DNA from: Alkalibacillus salilacus
GTDB taxonomy: Bacteria > Bacillota > Bacilli > Bacillales > Alkalibacillaceae
Length of the DNA stretch: 64,000 nucleotides
Direction: 5' to 3'
Assembly: GCF_030812915.1 (NCBI RefSeq)
Contig: NZ_JAUSTQ010000002.1
Span: 248,001-312,000, forward strand
The notes under the pieces were generated by a model. It ran no database searches and was not told where the DNA came from. It saw only the letters and a program-made list of their open reading frames with translations. The position numbers and the translations under genes are program-made. Numbering within the stretch: the first letter of the stretch is position 1; the number at the start of each line of letters is the position of its first letter. Below are positions 19,610 to 30,858 of this stretch, in pieces.

Positions 19610-20893
19610 TTAAAACATTGTACGTTTAACCTCAGATACAAAATATAACGACCCTGTAATGACTAGAGCATCAGATGACTCCATTTGATTAATTAATTGT
19701 TTATAAGCCACTTCCCAGTCTTCTATTATGATTGTTTTTCCATTTTCATACTTTTCTTTTAGTTCATAATACTCATAATTATTGTTAAAGTCAAATGTTG
19801 TCAAGAAAATTTGTGAGAATTGTTCTGAAAATAATGACATCATTTGATCGACTGGTTTTGTTTTTAGGAAAGAGCATAAAATATAAACATTATTTTTATC
19901 ATATTTTTGATTAATTGTATCAATCAATGATTGAATAGCTTCAACATTATGAGCACCATCTAATATAACATCAGGATTATGTCGAACAACCTCAAAACGT
20001 CCCGGCCATCGGGTTTTTTTCAAACCCGAACGAATGATATCTGAATCTACATGTCTATTTTCAACCTTTAGTAATTGTAAGTACGCTTCAATTGCAACAG
20101 ATGCATTATTAATTTGATGGGAGCCTAATAATTGGATTTTTAAATCCTTTAGGGAAATATAATGATTAGCAAAGTCAAAAACTTCAACTAGATGATCCGA
20201 TGTCTTCGCTTCGGCATTAAAATCCTGATCTAACTTAAGTACATCAGCACCATTGGATTGTACATTCTGATCAATCACATTAATTGCCTCTTGTTGTGAA
20301 ACACCCGTTATAACGGGAGTGTTCGACTTAATAATGCCTGCTTTTTCAAAAGCTATATCAGCTAAACTACTTCCTAATATATCGATGTGATCATATCCAA
20401 TCGACGTAATAATTGAAAGGATAGGGTGGATAACATTTGTTGAATCTAGACGACCACCTAAACCTACTTCAATAACCGCGTAATCAACTTCTTTTTCTTT
20501 AAAGTATAAGTATGCCATAGCTGTAATTATTTCAAATTCAGTTGGGTGCCCTACTTCTGTCGTTGCAATCTGTTCGCATAGCGGTTTAATTCGTTCAACC
20601 AAATGCACCAGGTCACCATCACTAATGGGTTGATGATTAAGACTAATCCGTTCATTAAATGTCTCGATATAAGGTGATGTGAAAGTCCCTACATCATAGC
20701 CGTCTTCGCGTAAAATATGGCTTAAAAAAGAAGTGGTAGATCCTTTGCCATTTGTTCCTGCGACATGAATTGTTTTTATTTGATGCTGAGGGTTTCCTAA
20801 TTCATCGAGTAGCATATTAATTCTTGTTAATCCTGGTTTAATTCCAAACGGCAATTGTTTATGAATCCAAGTAATTGCTTCAGTTGCTTCCAT
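19610..20893 (-). CDS. folC: Folylpolyglutamate synthase / dihydrofolate synthase
   Basis: FolC adds glutamates to folates. The protein (427 aa from MEATEAIT) has the Mur-ligase P-loop GTNGKGST, FTSPYIETFNERI, the carbamylated-lysine region AFEKAGIIK, and DGAHN. Three starts overlap (GTG 20902, ATG 20899, ATG 20893). The last has AAAGG 8-9 nt upstream and is preferred. It follows valS by about 80 bp, as in B. subtilis, and shares its T-box-controlled transcript. Confidence 0.96.
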   Translation of the reverse strand: MEATEAITWIHKQLPFGIKPGLTRINMLLDELGNPQHQIKTIHVAGTNGKGSTTSFLSHILREDGYDVGTFTSPYIETFNERISLNHQPISDGDLVHLVERIKPLCEQIATTEVGHPTEFEIITAMAYLYFKEKEVDYAVIEVGLGGRLDSTNVIHPILSIITSIGYDHIDILGSSLADIAFEKAGIIKSNTPVITGVSQQEAINVIDQNVQSNGADVLKLDQDFNAEAKTSDHLVEVFDFANHYISLKDLKIQLLGSHQINNASVAIEAYLQLLKVENRHVDSDIIRSGLKKTRWPGRFEVVRHNPDVILDGAHNVEAIQSLIDTINQKYDKNNVYILCSFLKTKPVDQMMSLFSEQFSQIFLTTFDFNNNYEYYELKEKYENGKTIIIEDWEVAYKQLINQMESSDALVITGSLYFVSEVKRTMF

Positions 20894-20972
20894 TTCCATC
20901 ACCTTTTTTCAAATTATAATATGTAAAAATGAGTTGCTACTCTATAATAAGAATAGCAACTCATTTAACATT

Positions 20973-23624
20973 TTATCGCACATTTTCTAATTCTGCGATA
21001 CGTGCTTCAACAGCTTTTTGTTTTTCTAAATAGTCTTTTTCTTTATCGCGCTCTTCTTGAACAACTGCTTCAGGTGCTTTATTAACAAAGTTCTCATTCG
21101 CTAATTTTTTCTGAACACGTTCAACTTCACTATTCCATTTGTTAAGTTCTTCTCTTAAGCGAGTGATTTCTTCATCAATGTCGATTAAACCTTCAAGTGG
21201 AAAATAGATCTCCGCACCTGTGACGACAGCACTTTTCGCTTGTTCAGGTACTTTTAAATCAGTCTTAATCGTTAATTCTTCAGGATTACAGAAACGCTCT
21301 AAATAAACTTGATTTCGTACAAGTTCCTTAACAACATCTTCAGACTGTGCTTTGATTGCAATTTTTATTTCTTTGGACATTGGCGTATCAACTTCAGCAC
21401 GAACATTTCGAACCGAACGAATAATTGATACAAGGCGTTCCATTTCTGCACGTGATTGCTGATTATTATAAGTTGAATCAACTTGCGGCCACGCTTTAAC
21501 CGTAATGGATTCCCCTTCATGCGGGATATGCTGCCAAATCTCTTCTGTAATAAACGGCATGAACGGATGAAGCATACGTAAAATGTCATCAAGCGTCTTA
21601 ACCAACACAGACTTCGTTGTTATTTTAGCTTTCTCATCATCACCATATAGTGGTAATTTCGCCATTTCAATATACCAATCACAGAATTCATCCCAAATAA
21701 AGTTGTATAATTGACGACCCGCTTCTCCAAAATCATATCGATCGATGTTATGTGTTACTTGTTCAATCGTTTCATTTAAGCGCGTTAAAATCCATTCATC
21801 AGCAACTGATTTCTCACCTGATAAATCAATATCTTCGTATTGGAAACCGTCTAAATTCATAATGACAAATCGAGAGGCATTCCAAATCTTATTGGCAAAG
21901 TTCCACGTTGCTTCAACCTTCTCCCAGTGAAAACGTAAATCCTGACCTGGTGATGAACCAGTAGCTAGGAAATAACGAAGTGAGTCAGCCCCGTACTGAT
22001 CAATCACATCCATTGGATCAACACCATTACCTAATGACTTACTCATTTTTCGTCCTTCTGCATCACGAACTAAGCCGTGGATTAAAACATCCTTAAACGG
22101 TCGACTGTCCATGAAATGTTTCGTTTGAAAGATCATTCTTGATACCCAGAAGAAAATAATATCATAACCTGTTACTAGTACATCTGTTGGGAAATAGCGA
22201 TTTAAGTCATAACTTTCTTCATCTGGCCAACCCATAGTAGAAAATGGCCATAAAGCTGATGAGAACCATGTATCTAATACATCCTCATCTTGCACCCAAT
22301 TCTCTTTGTCGCTTGGTTCTGCACGGCCAACGTATAATTCGCCTGTTTCCTTATGATACCAAGCCGGAATACGGTGACCCCACCATAATTGACGGGAAAT
22401 ACACCAATCACGAATATTTTCCATCCAATGCAGATACGTTTTTTCAAAGCGATCAGGCACAAAATCAACTTTATCTTCTGTCTCCTGGAGTGCAATGGCT
22501 TGATCAGCAAGAGGTTTCATATTAACAAACCATTGAGTTGATAAATAAGGTTCAACTACAGCATCACTACGTTCAGAATGGCCAACTTGATGTACATGCT
22601 CTTCTATATCAAACAAAACACTTTGCTCTTGTAAATCTTTCACAATTTGCTTACGGCATTCAAAACGATCCATGCCATCATATTGAGCTGCATTTTCGTT
22701 CATCGTTCCATTTTCATGCATCACAAGAACACGCTCTAAATCGTGACGTTCACCAATTTCAAAGTCATTCGGGTCATGAGCTGGTGTGATCTTAACAGCG
22801 CCTGAACCAAACTCCATATCGACGTATTCATCACCCACGATTTCCATCTCACGACCGATAATCGGTAATATCACTTTTTGACCGATCAAATGATTATAAC
22901 GCTCATCTTCCGGATGCACCGCTACAGCCGTATCACCTAACATTGTTTCAGGACGTGTCGTTGCAACTTCTATATGTCCTGAACCATCTTTAAGTGGATA
23001 CTTCATATGATAAAAAGCACCTTGGACTTCTTTATATATAACTTCAATGTCTGATAGAGCAGTTTGAGTACTTGGGTCCCAATTAATGATATATTGACCG
23101 CGGTAAATCAAACCTTGTTCGTATAATGAAACAAAAACTTCACGAACGGCATTAGACAAACCTTCATCTAACGTAAAACGTTCGCGTGAATAATCGACAC
23201 CTAAGCCCAATTTCTCCCATTGTGAACGGATAAAAGATGCATATTCTTCTTTCCAATCCCAAGATTGTTGTAGAAAGCCTTCACGTCCTAAGTCATGTCG
23301 CGTTTTACCTTCTTCCTTAAGTTTTCCTTCTACTTTTGCTTGTGTCGCAATGCCAGCATGGTCCATCCCTGGTAACCACAAGACATCATAACCTTGCATT
23401 CGCTTATAACGAGTAATAATATCTTGTAGTGTTGTATCCCATGCATGACCTAAATGTAGGCGTCCTGTAACATTTGGAGGAGGAATAACAACTGTAAAAG
23501 GTTCTTTGGATTCATCATTTTTCGCTTCGAAAAATTTCCCATCAACCCAATACTGATAACGATCTTTTTCCACCTCTATCGGATTATACTTTGGTGCCAT
23601 GTTTAATTCTTGACCTTCACTCAT
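20973..23624 (-). CDS. valS: Valyl-tRNA synthetase
   Basis: Class I synthetase of 883 aa. The HIGH-type motif is in [20 protein letters not shown] in [11 protein letters not shown], and the editing domain has [17 protein letters not shown] and [19 protein letters not shown]-terminal coiled coil ([20 protein letters not shown]) binds tRNA. The ATG at 23624 is 8 nt after GGAGG. A T-box leader precedes it. Length and motifs are normal. Confidence 0.98.
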   Translation of the reverse strand: MSEGQELNMAPKYNPIEVEKDRYQYWVDGKFFEAKNDESKEPFTVVIPPPNVTGRLHLGHAWDTTLQDIITRYKRMQGYDVLWLPGMDHAGIATQAKVEGKLKEEGKTRHDLGREGFLQQSWDWKEEYASFIRSQWEKLGLGVDYSRERFTLDEGLSNAVREVFVSLYEQGLIYRGQYIINWDPSTQTALSDIEVIYKEVQGAFYHMKYPLKDGSGHIEVATTRPETMLGDTAVAVHPEDERYNHLIGQKVILPIIGREMEIVGDEYVDMEFGSGAVKITPAHDPNDFEIGERHDLERVLVMHENGTMNENAAQYDGMDRFECRKQIVKDLQEQSVLFDIEEHVHQVGHSERSDAVVEPYLSTQWFVNMKPLADQAIALQETEDKVDFVPDRFEKTYLHWMENIRDWCISRQLWWGHRIPAWYHKETGELYVGRAEPSDKENWVQDEDVLDTWFSSALWPFSTMGWPDEESYDLNRYFPTDVLVTGYDIIFFWVSRMIFQTKHFMDSRPFKDVLIHGLVRDAEGRKMSKSLGNGVDPMDVIDQYGADSLRYFLATGSSPGQDLRFHWEKVEATWNFANKIWNASRFVIMNLDGFQYEDIDLSGEKSVADEWILTRLNETIEQVTHNIDRYDFGEAGRQLYNFIWDEFCDWYIEMAKLPLYGDDEKAKITTKSVLVKTLDDILRMLHPFMPFITEEIWQHIPHEGESITVKAWPQVDSTYNNQQSRAEMERLVSIIRSVRNVRAEVDTPMSKEIKIAIKAQSEDVVKELVRNQVYLERFCNPEELTIKTDLKVPEQAKSAVVTGAEIYFPLEGLIDIDEEITRLREELNKWNSEVERVQKKLANENFVNKAPEAVVQEERDKEKDYLEKQKAVEARIAELENVR

Positions 23625-23679
23625 TACCAAATCCTCCTTTATTCACGATATGTACAGTTTTAATAAACTAAATAAACCA

Positions 23680-23960
23680 CAAAAAAAGCTTTTCATCCTT
23701 ATAAAAGGACGAAAAGCTATTACGCCGATTTCGCGGTACCACCTTAATTTATGAGGGGGTTTCCTCATACACTCAAGTAAGTTAACGGTATTCCCGGTTT
23801 CTTCTACTTTGTTTCAAAGAAACTACATAAATTTCAGAGCGACCTTCCAGCTTGCATTGCCGAGGAAACTTTCAGCCATGGCTTCCTTCTCTATAACGGA
23901 TACAACACTGTACTCCTCTCTTACTTGTATTTTTCAGAGATTTAATTTGTCTATATTGTA
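23680..23960 (-). promoter_or_regulatory. T-box riboswitch for valS (specifier GUC)
   Basis: The leader contains the T-box core AAGGTGGTACCGCG (23745-23732) and a downstream terminator AGCTTTTCGTCC/GGATGAAAAGCT plus TTTTTTT (23718-23680). Stem I carries an AGAGAGGAGTA element near its base. The best specifier is GUC at 23843-23841, followed by a purine and CUGAA, which codes for Val. Uncharged tRNA-Val would stabilise the antiterminator and turn on valS-folC. Confidence 0.93.
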
Positions 23961-24043
23961 CCCAATTTTTGTTTGATTAGTCAATTACTTTTACACGAAT
24001 TTGTCTCTAGCCGCATAAATTATATCTAGGAGGGATTTCTAAA

Positions 24044-24232
24044 ATGGCGCAATTTTATCGATATCGTTTACCACCTTGGCTTAGAAAATGTATTTTCACA
24101 ATCGAACGTTGCATTTTACCGATCATGATCTTTCAATTAATACGTACCTTATTATTTCCAACAACACTGGACGTATTTCTTGCTGGTGCAATCGTGGGTA
24201 TATTTATTGCTTTTTACTTAGAATGGATTTAA
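24044..24232 (+). CDS. Small two-helix membrane protein, unknown function
   Basis: A 62-aa protein on the opposite strand to its neighbours, preceded by AGGAGGG seven nt from the ATG. It has a basic N-terminus (RYRLPPWLRK) and two hydrophobic segments (CILPIMIFQLIRTLLF and VFLAGAIVGIFIAFYLEWI). I do not recognise it. It lies divergent from valS and convergent with spoVID; the two stop codons overlap in TTAA. The strong ribosome binding site and clean start argue that it is real. A CATAAATTA just upstream might be a sporulation-type -10, but this is weak. Confidence 0.72.
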   Translation: MAQFYRYRLPPWLRKCIFTIERCILPIMIFQLIRTLLFPTTLDVFLAGAIVGIFIAFYLEWI

Positions 24233-25233
24233 TAGGATGATGATCCAGACCGAGTTGGAACCAATAACACGTCACCCTCTTTTAATTCAAAAGATGATTC
24301 GATGTTATTTAAGCGTTCTAACTGATGAACGGACATATCATACGAAGCTGCTATTGATGATAATGTTTCATCAGCTTGAACAAAACGAACAGTCATCTTA
24401 ACTTGCTGACGCTCATCATCTTCTCTGAAAAATTTCGATAAATAGTCTAGACCTTTTTTAACTGGTGATTGATGGTCATCATTGTCGCTTTTATCTTCAT
24501 CATAATCACTGTCTACATCTTCTTTTGATGATTTACTTTCATCCTTTGGTTCAGCCTTTTTATCATATTCCTTTGGTGCCTCTGTTTTATTCTTAGGTTG
24601 GTTAACAAAGTCTTTTAATGACGTTGTTTGTTTCTTATGCCATAAATCGCGACCACTTTCTTTTTCATCATTTTGTTTTTCAGATACTGGTTCAGTTTCA
24701 TCATGCGTTTCGTCCTCATCTTCCTCTATAACGGGAAATTGCTTTAATTCAAAATCCGTAGTTTCTTGTTCATCAAGGATTTCTGACTCTTGTCGACTTG
24801 TATCTATGACTTGAGTACCCTCTAAACGAATAGTCGTATAAACCTTGAGTGTCTTAGGCTCAGGTATTTCGTAATCAAAATAATCAACTATAACATTTAC
24901 ACCTTCGTCACTGTTGACCCGTTCATAAGGTATTGAAATATCAACTGGAATCGGGTACTGAAATTCCATAAATCCGTTGTCCAACGCTCGAACTTGCTGA
25001 ACACTTTGTTGATCTTCATCCACCACAATCGTATCTTCCTGTTCTACTTCTCGTGCTAAATAATCACCATGCACGATTAAAACGCCTCTTATTTGCATTG
25101 TTGACTGTTGATGAATCACATTCACATCTGGGTCAATCGCAATGCTATACAAATCTTCAATTTCTTCACCTTGGCGAAACATAATATGTTCTTGCACATC
25201 AAATTGATAAGGTACACCTTCTAATGAACTCAT
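24229..25233 (-). CDS. spoVID: Spore coat morphogenetic protein SpoVID
   Basis: SpoVID is needed for the coat to encase the forespore and interacts with SafA and SpoIVA. The 334-aa protein has a structured N-terminal domain (GVPYQFDVQEHIMFRQGEEI, VSGV-type beta sheets), a highly charged Asp/Glu/Lys linker from about 170 to 270, and a C-terminal LysM domain (DETLSSIAASYDMSVHQLERLNN). It lies between hemL and valS as in B. subtilis; ysxE, its usual partner, is missing. Confidence 0.88.
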   Translation of the reverse strand: MSSLEGVPYQFDVQEHIMFRQGEEIEDLYSIAIDPDVNVIHQQSTMQIRGVLIVHGDYLAREVEQEDTIVVDEDQQSVQQVRALDNGFMEFQYPIPVDISIPYERVNSDEGVNVIVDYFDYEIPEPKTLKVYTTIRLEGTQVIDTSRQESEILDEQETTDFELKQFPVIEEDEDETHDETEPVSEKQNDEKESGRDLWHKKQTTSLKDFVNQPKNKTEAPKEYDKKAEPKDESKSSKEDVDSDYDEDKSDNDDHQSPVKKGLDYLSKFFREDDERQQVKMTVRFVQADETLSSIAASYDMSVHQLERLNNIESSFELKEGDVLLVPTRSGSSSY

Positions 25234-25435
25234 TGTTTTCCCCCTCTACTTAATCATCCATTACTTAATACGTATTAGCATGGAAAACAAACTATGCGCT
25301 TTAAGGGGTTAATCTTTATAAATATTTTCAATTTGTAAGATTGAAGACTTCACATCAAGGAATTCCATCTGTTCATTAATCGTCCTCATCAATTATCTAA
25401 ACGATAGGCACAATAAATGAATTAATTAAAGAACA
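25234..25435. other. Intergenic region upstream of spoVID
   Basis: About 200 bp of AT-rich sequence. It must hold the spoVID promoter (probably sigma-E dependent); the closest match is CATAGTTT on the minus strand near 25296, without a convincing -35. A 26-codon open stretch (from 25393 on the minus strand) has no ribosome binding site and was not called. Confidence 0.4.
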
Positions 25436-25753
25436 TTAAGCAAAGCAAACTTCCACTTGTCCTTCTTGTTCTGCAGTTTCCAAGCAATCCGTTAGAAACT
25501 TTTTAATTTGTTGATCATCTAAGTCAATGGACTGCTGGTTAAAACGTTCAAGTCGCTTTTGAAGTTGAGACAATGCTTGCTCAATTTGTTGTTTCGAGAA
25601 TGTTTTCTTAGCTCCTATGCCACTAACACCTCCGTCACACTCTTTTGCGTCTAAAAGTTGATATAAGTCGTGTGCAGAATCATTAAACATGTGAAAACGT
25701 GCATAAGCGATTTGTTGTTGTGATTGATTAACACCGTATATGTCATGTCCCAT
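25436..25753 (-). CDS. Conserved hypothetical protein (MGHDIYG family)
   Basis: A 105-aa soluble acidic protein beginning MGHDIYGVNQSQQQIAYARF, containing DGGVSGIGAKKTFSKQQIEQAL and ending FLTDCLETAEQEGQVEVCFA. I recall similar MGHDI...GEEIAYARF proteins of about 105 aa in other Bacilli, with no known function. It has a plausible GGGG site upstream and stands alone between spoVID and hemL on the same strand. Two cysteines (ECDGG and DCLE) are noted without assigning a role. Confidence 0.7.
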   Translation of the reverse strand: MGHDIYGVNQSQQQIAYARFHMFNDSAHDLYQLLDAKECDGGVSGIGAKKTFSKQQIEQALSQLQKRLERFNQQSIDLDDQQIKKFLTDCLETAEQEGQVEVCFA

Positions 25754-25949
25754 CGTATAAACAAAACCCCTTCTAAATTAAATTTTTCATAAGTTAACTG
25801 AAATAAAGTCTATTGAAATGATTGGTTGAAGCGTGGTGAAGTAGGAATCTGGGGATGATGCGAAGTCTTCAAATATATTATATATCGAACTAACGTTCTG
25901 AAACAATAGCTGTTAACCTATACTAAATCGATTAATAATCGAAAAATAT

Positions 25950-25990
25950 AAAATTCCCGAACCGATTACGTATAAATCGATTCGGGAATG
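25950..25990 (-). terminator. Terminator of the hem operon
   Basis: On the minus strand ATTCCCGAATCGAT pairs with ATCGGTTCGGGAAT around a short loop and is followed by TTTTATA. It lies 30 bp past the hemL stop. Confidence 0.88.
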
Positions 25991-26018
25991 CCATTTAGAA
26001 TGATTTTCTTTCTATAAA

Positions 26019-27302
26019 TTACTTTTTGTAATGTTTAAAAGCGGACTGGATTGCTTGAATCGTTTGTTCTATATCTTCATCCGAGTGTACAGTTGATAAG
26101 AACATGCCTTCAAATTGAGAAGGTGGCAAGAAAATACCTTGTTCAATCATATGACGATAATATTCAGCAAACCATTCTAGATCAGATGTCTTAGCTGAAT
26201 CGAAATCAACTACATTCTCATTAGTGAAAAAGAAGCCTAACATTGAACCAGCGCGATTGACACAAAGTGGAACTTCATTGGCTTGAGCCGCTTCTTCAAT
26301 TCCAGCAACTAATCGATCTGCTTTCCTGTTCATCTCATCATAAGATTCTGGTGTTAATTCACTTAACGTCGCATAGCCAGCAGCCATAGCTAATGGATTA
26401 CCTGACAGTGTACCAGCTTGATAAATGTCACCCGCTGGCGCAATCATTTCCATAATATCACGACGACCACCATAAGCACCGACTGGTAATCCACCGCCGA
26501 TTACTTTTGCAAGACACGTTAAATCAGGCGTCACATTAAAATGACCTTGTGCACAGTTGTAACCGACACGAAAACCTGTCATGACTTCATCAAAAATAAG
26601 CAGTGAACCGTAATCATTCGTCATATCACGTAAATACTGTAAGAAGTCATTGACTGGTGGCACGACACCCATATTCCCAGATACAGGTTCAACAATCACT
26701 GCTGCGATATCATCACCATAATGTTCAAATGCATACTTCACGCTTTCTTGATCATTGTATGGAACTGTGATCGTATTTTTCGCGATCGACTCTGGAACAC
26801 CAGGACTATCAGGTAATCCTAACGTGGCAACACCAGAGCCAGCTTTAATCAAGAGTGAATCAGCGTGGCCGTGGTAATTACCTTCGAACTTCAAAATTTT
26901 GCTTCGTTTTGTAAACCCACGTGCTAAACGCAAAGCACTCATTGTTGCTTCCGTACCTGAATTCACAAAACGTACCATTTCAATCGATGGAACGCGATCA
27001 ATTAACAGTTTAGCTAATTTATTCTCATACTCTACGTTCGTACCAAAGCTTGTCCCTTTTTTCATCACATGCTGTAATGTTTCCATTACTTGTTCATGGG
27101 CATGTCCTACAATTAATGGTCCCCAACTAAGCACATAATCAATGTACTCATTACCTTCAATGTCAGTTATTTTTGACCCTTTTCCTTCTTCCATGTAGAT
27201 CGGGTCAACATTCACTGAATTAAATGCGCGAACTGGTGAGTTAACGCCACCTGGCATTAATTCAACTGCTTCGTCAAATAATTGTTTTGATCGATTTGTC
27301 AT
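26019..27302 (-). CDS. hemL: Glutamate-1-semialdehyde 2,1-aminomutase
   Basis: PLP enzyme converting glutamate-1-semialdehyde to 5-aminolevulinate. The 427-aa protein has [45 protein letters not shown], and the PLP lysine in [16 protein letters not shown]. It is the last gene of hemAXCDBL, 15 bp after hemB. Normal length for the family. Confidence 0.97.
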   Translation of the reverse strand: MTNRSKQLFDEAVELMPGGVNSPVRAFNSVNVDPIYMEEGKGSKITDIEGNEYIDYVLSWGPLIVGHAHEQVMETLQHVMKKGTSFGTNVEYENKLAKLLIDRVPSIEMVRFVNSGTEATMSALRLARGFTKRSKILKFEGNYHGHADSLLIKAGSGVATLGLPDSPGVPESIAKNTITVPYNDQESVKYAFEHYGDDIAAVIVEPVSGNMGVVPPVNDFLQYLRDMTNDYGSLLIFDEVMTGFRVGYNCAQGHFNVTPDLTCLAKVIGGGLPVGAYGGRRDIMEMIAPAGDIYQAGTLSGNPLAMAAGYATLSELTPESYDEMNRKADRLVAGIEEAAQANEVPLCVNRAGSMLGFFFTNENVVDFDSAKTSDLEWFAEYYRHMIEQGIFLPPSQFEGMFLSTVHSDEDIEQTIQAIQSAFKHYKK

Positions 27303-27316
27303 TTTGAACCCTCCTA

Positions 27317-28294
27317 CTATTCATTCAACCATCTTGCGATATCTTTTGCAAAGTACGTCATAATTAAATCAGCACCAGCACGTTTCATTGAGGTGATTTT
27401 TTCAAGAACGATTTCTTGTTCATTCACCCATCCATTTTGTGCAGCTGCTTTAATTAGCGAATATTCACCACTTACATTATAGGCGACAATCGGCTGATCA
27501 TAACGATCCTTCAAATCGCGCATAATGTCCAAGTAACTAAGAGCTGGTTTAACAATTAATAGATCAGCCCCTTGCTCAACGTCAGATTGAGCTTCACGAT
27601 GAGCCTCTAAGCGATTGGCTGGGTCCATTTGATACGTCTTGCGATCACCAAATTGTGGAGAACTATGAGCTGCGTCTCGGAAAGGCCCATAGAAAGCTGA
27701 AGCATACTTGACTGCATAAGACATAATCGGAACATTCGTATAACCCGCTTCATCCAATCCATGACGAATCGCTGTTACAAATCCGTCCATCATATTCGAA
27801 GGCGCAATTACGTCTGCCCCTGCTTTTGCTTGTGATACAGCAGCCTTAACGAGTAAAGGTAAAGTAGCATCATTATCGACATATTCATCATGGATGACAC
27901 CACAATGGCCATGATCAGTAAATTGACATAAGCAAGTGTCTGCCATTACAACCAAATGAGGAGCAATTGTTTTAATCCGCTTCGTTGCCATTTGGACAAC
28001 ACCCTCATCATTGTAAGCCTCAGTTCCAACGTGATCTTTATGATTAGGAACGCCAAATAAGATAATAGATTTAATCCCTAACGATACAATTTCCTCAATT
28101 TCTTCATCTAGACGATCAATCGAGACTTGATAGACACCTGGCATAGATGGAACCTCATTCTTCTTTCCTTGTTCTTCTAAAACGAATAATGGATAAATGA
28201 GGTCATCTGTATGTAAATGCGTTTCACGGACAAGATCGCGAAATGCTGACGTTTGACGTAAGCGTCGATGGCGATCAAATTGTAATTCAGTCAT
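27317..28294 (-). CDS. hemB: Porphobilinogen synthase (delta-aminolevulinate dehydratase)
   Basis: Condenses two 5-aminolevulinates to porphobilinogen. The 325-aa protein has the zinc-binding cysteine cluster [14 protein letters not shown] and two active-site lysines in [17 protein letters not shown] and [11 protein letters not shown]. The ATG at 28294 follows AAGGAG and gives the typical N-terminus (RHRRLRQT); the frame is open a further 13 codons into hemD without a site. Four nt separate it from hemD. Confidence 0.97.
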   Translation of the reverse strand: MTELQFDRHRRLRQTSAFRDLVRETHLHTDDLIYPLFVLEEQGKKNEVPSMPGVYQVSIDRLDEEIEEIVSLGIKSIILFGVPNHKDHVGTEAYNDEGVVQMATKRIKTIAPHLVVMADTCLCQFTDHGHCGVIHDEYVDNDATLPLLVKAAVSQAKAGADVIAPSNMMDGFVTAIRHGLDEAGYTNVPIMSYAVKYASAFYGPFRDAAHSSPQFGDRKTYQMDPANRLEAHREAQSDVEQGADLLIVKPALSYLDIMRDLKDRYDQPIVAYNVSGEYSLIKAAAQNGWVNEQEIVLEKITSMKRAGADLIMTYFAKDIARWLNE

Positions 28295-28298
28295 GTTA

Positions 28299-29066
28299 TC
28301 ACTCCTTAAAAAAGTATTGAATCGTTTCCGCAAGTCCTTCTAAGGTATAAGTATTGGGTAGTTTAACTCGTTCAAACCCTATTTGCTCTGCATAATTAGC
28401 AGTCGTCTTTCCAATAGCGAAACAAGGCGTAGAGGTCCATTTCTCTTGTAATGGACCTACCATGTCCAGAAAGGCATCTATAGTTGATGGAGATGTGAAT
28501 ACAAAAGCGTCGAATACTGTTGTTTCCATTAAGTATTTTATTCGCTCTTGCTCAGTCCAATTAGTCACTGTCTTATAAACAACCAATGAGCGGAAAGGAA
28601 TATTAAAGTGAATTAAAGCTTCATCAATAACAGCTCTAGATTTAGTCCCTTTTATCAGCAAAGGATATTGAGCCTTATAATGGTGAATTAATTCGTGAGC
28701 CAGTGAATCAGCATCATAAATATCAGGAATAAAATCTACTTCAAATCCATAAGACGCTAATGTTTGTCTTGTTTTCTCACCAACAGTCACAATTCGTAAA
28801 GCCTTCAGAACTTGGGAAGAAATATTCATTTGTTTAAGCCACTTAAAGAAATAGTAGATCCCATTATGACTAGTTATAACAAGCCAATCATGTTCCTTGA
28901 TTTGTTCCTCAGTTGATACCGAATTCACAGGCTCAACATAATCAAACGTAATTAACGGCACCCCTTCAACATAGAAATCGCCTGATTCATGAAGCGTCAA
29001 GAATGAAGAGGCATGCTCTAGAGAACGAGATAGCAGGACATGCCGCTTATGATTACCAGTTGTCAC
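28299..29066 (-). CDS. hemD: Uroporphyrinogen-III synthase
   Basis: Cyclises hydroxymethylbilane with inversion of ring D. The 255-aa protein is poorly conserved, as is the family, but shows the two-lobe pattern with [41 protein letters not shown] and [16 protein letters not shown]. The start is a GTG at 29066 that overlaps the hemC stop (TAGTG), with only a weak GAAGAG site, so it is likely translated by coupling. The order hemC-D-B agrees. Confidence 0.9.
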   Translation of the reverse strand: MTTGNHKRHVLLSRSLEHASSFLTLHESGDFYVEGVPLITFDYVEPVNSVSTEEQIKEHDWLVITSHNGIYYFFKWLKQMNISSQVLKALRIVTVGEKTRQTLASYGFEVDFIPDIYDADSLAHELIHHYKAQYPLLIKGTKSRAVIDEALIHFNIPFRSLVVYKTVTNWTEQERIKYLMETTVFDAFVFTSPSTIDAFLDMVGPLQEKWTSTPCFAIGKTTANYAEQIGFERVKLPNTYTLEGLAETIQYFFKE

Positions 29067-29995
29067 TACTCTTCAAGCTCCCGCTTCGCTTGTTCTACAA
29101 GTTCTCTAGCACCCTGTTCAATTAGAAGTTCTGCAGCTTTACGTCCTGCTTCGATTGGGTCTTGGTCTCTAACTGTTTCTTTTAATACTGTTTTACCATC
29201 AGAAGATGCAACGAGTGCTTGTAACACGACATCCTCTCCTTCTAAGACAGCATATGCCCCAATAGGTACTGAACAACTTCCTTCTAATAGGCTTAGAAAT
29301 TGGCGTTCAGCAGAAACAGTTCTCGCTGTATAATTATTATTAATCTGGCTAATTAATTGGCGTAAATCTTCGTCATCTTCACGGCACTCTAGTGCTAATG
29401 CACCTTGGCCTACAGCAGGCAAGCATACATCAGGCTCTAAGAATTCTGTGACAAGTTCAGTAGACCAGCCCATTCGTTTCAACCCTGCAGCCGCTAATAT
29501 AATCGCATCAAAATCTTCTTCTTGCAATTTACGCAAGCGCGTTTCAATATTACCACGAATCCATTGAACTCTTAAGTCTGGTCGATATGCTTGTAATTGT
29601 GCACCTCTACGTAAACTACTTGTTCCAATTAACGCACCTTCTTTTAAATCATCTAATTTAACATGATTTTCTGAAATAAATGCATCGCGGTGGTCTTCTC
29701 GGTCAGGTATACAGCCAATCATTAAACCTTCTGGCACTTCAGAAGGGACATCTTTCATGCTATGAACAGCCATATCGATCTCATGATTATACATAGCTTG
29801 TTCAATTTCTTTGACGAACAAGGCCTTTCCGCCAACTTTTGATAGTGTCACATCTAATATTTGGTCACCTTTCGTGACAATTCTCTTAATTTCGAAACTG
29901 TAGTCATTTGATACTTTGTTTAATTGATCGATCACCCATTCTGTTTGAGTGATTGCTAAATTACTACGTCTTGAACCAATAATAATATTACGCAC
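29066..29995 (-). CDS. hemC: Hydroxymethylbilane synthase (porphobilinogen deaminase)
   Basis: Polymerises four porphobilinogens to the linear tetrapyrrole. The 309-aa protein has [52 protein letters not shown], and the cofactor cysteine in [12 protein letters not shown]. It lies 16 bp after hemX and is coupled to hemD. Confidence 0.97.
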   Translation of the reverse strand: MRNIIIGSRRSNLAITQTEWVIDQLNKVSNDYSFEIKRIVTKGDQILDVTLSKVGGKALFVKEIEQAMYNHEIDMAVHSMKDVPSEVPEGLMIGCIPDREDHRDAFISENHVKLDDLKEGALIGTSSLRRGAQLQAYRPDLRVQWIRGNIETRLRKLQEEDFDAIILAAAGLKRMGWSTELVTEFLEPDVCLPAVGQGALALECREDDEDLRQLISQINNNYTARTVSAERQFLSLLEGSCSVPIGAYAVLEGEDVVLQALVASSDGKTVLKETVRDQDPIEAGRKAAELLIEQGARELVEQAKRELEE

Positions 29996-30011
29996 TTGAT
30001 AGCCTCCTTAT

Positions 30012-30839
30012 TTATAAACCATGGAAGTTAGACAACATCGATAAAATTAAATAATTACAAAATAAAAATAAGAACGCAAAAACATTCCATTTTGCTATCT
30101 TTTTCCCGATTAATTTATGTCTAACTCTAATATAAAGAATTATTGAATAAATGCCAATCACAACAAATGACCCAACTGTTTTAGCATCAATCCAATAAAA
30201 CAGATCATCTGCCGTGTATGCCCATAACACACCTAAAATGAGTGATATTAACAACAACGGCGTTGCAAACACTGTTAATAGAAAAGATATCTTTTCAAGC
30301 TGAGCTAAATTTCCAATTCGTTTAACTAATTGACGCCATCTTTTTCTTTTTAACAGGTAAAACTGAATTAAATACAGCGTAGCGAATGCGAATGATAATG
30401 TATAAAGCGTATACGCAACAAAAGCTAAAACGATATGGGAAACAAGAATTTCACTAATAATGTAATCTGTCGCGGCTGTAGCGTCACTTGAAGCTATATT
30501 TAAAATCGATAATACCATTAATGAAAAGCCGATTAAGTTAACGATAAAAACAACTAAATCAACTTTGAAGAAATAGTTTACAACAATCGATACTAACAAT
30601 ATTAACCAAGCGTAAAAATATAAACCCTCAACACCATTAAACATGGCAATAAATCCATTTAAATATATATTGCTAAATAAAAGACCTGTTTGCAAAATCC
30701 AAACGAATAAAAGTAACCAGAAGGCGAAACGATTCGCCTTCCGGTTCCGTTCAACAAAATCATAGAAATACAACGTTAAGCTTAGCCCGTATAATAAGAC
30801 AATGATTTCATATAATCTAATTTGTTCTAAGATAGCCAT
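30012..30839 (-). CDS. hemX: HemX-type membrane protein (cytochrome c assembly family)
   Basis: A 275-aa polytopic protein with about eight hydrophobic helices. It belongs to the CcsA/CcmC-like family (FATLYLIQFYLLKRKRWR, VLWAYTADDLFYWIDAKTVGSF). In B. subtilis HemX lowers the level of glutamyl-tRNA reductase HemA. It sits between hemA and hemC exactly as there, with 20 bp to hemA. Confidence 0.92.
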   Translation of the reverse strand: MAILEQIRLYEIIVLLYGLSLTLYFYDFVERNRKANRFAFWLLLFVWILQTGLLFSNIYLNGFIAMFNGVEGLYFYAWLILLVSIVVNYFFKVDLVVFIVNLIGFSLMVLSILNIASSDATAATDYIISEILVSHIVLAFVAYTLYTLSFAFATLYLIQFYLLKRKRWRQLVKRIGNLAQLEKISFLLTVFATPLLLISLILGVLWAYTADDLFYWIDAKTVGSFVVIGIYSIILYIRVRHKLIGKKIAKWNVFAFLFLFCNYLILSMLSNFHGL

Positions 30840-30858
30840 GAGAGAACCCCTCTCTCAT

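Noticed and set aside
25316..25393. 26-codon minus-strand frame ending SILQIENIYKD upstream of spoVID
   Set aside because: Looks coding-like at its end but has no ribosome binding site and no conserved match I know.
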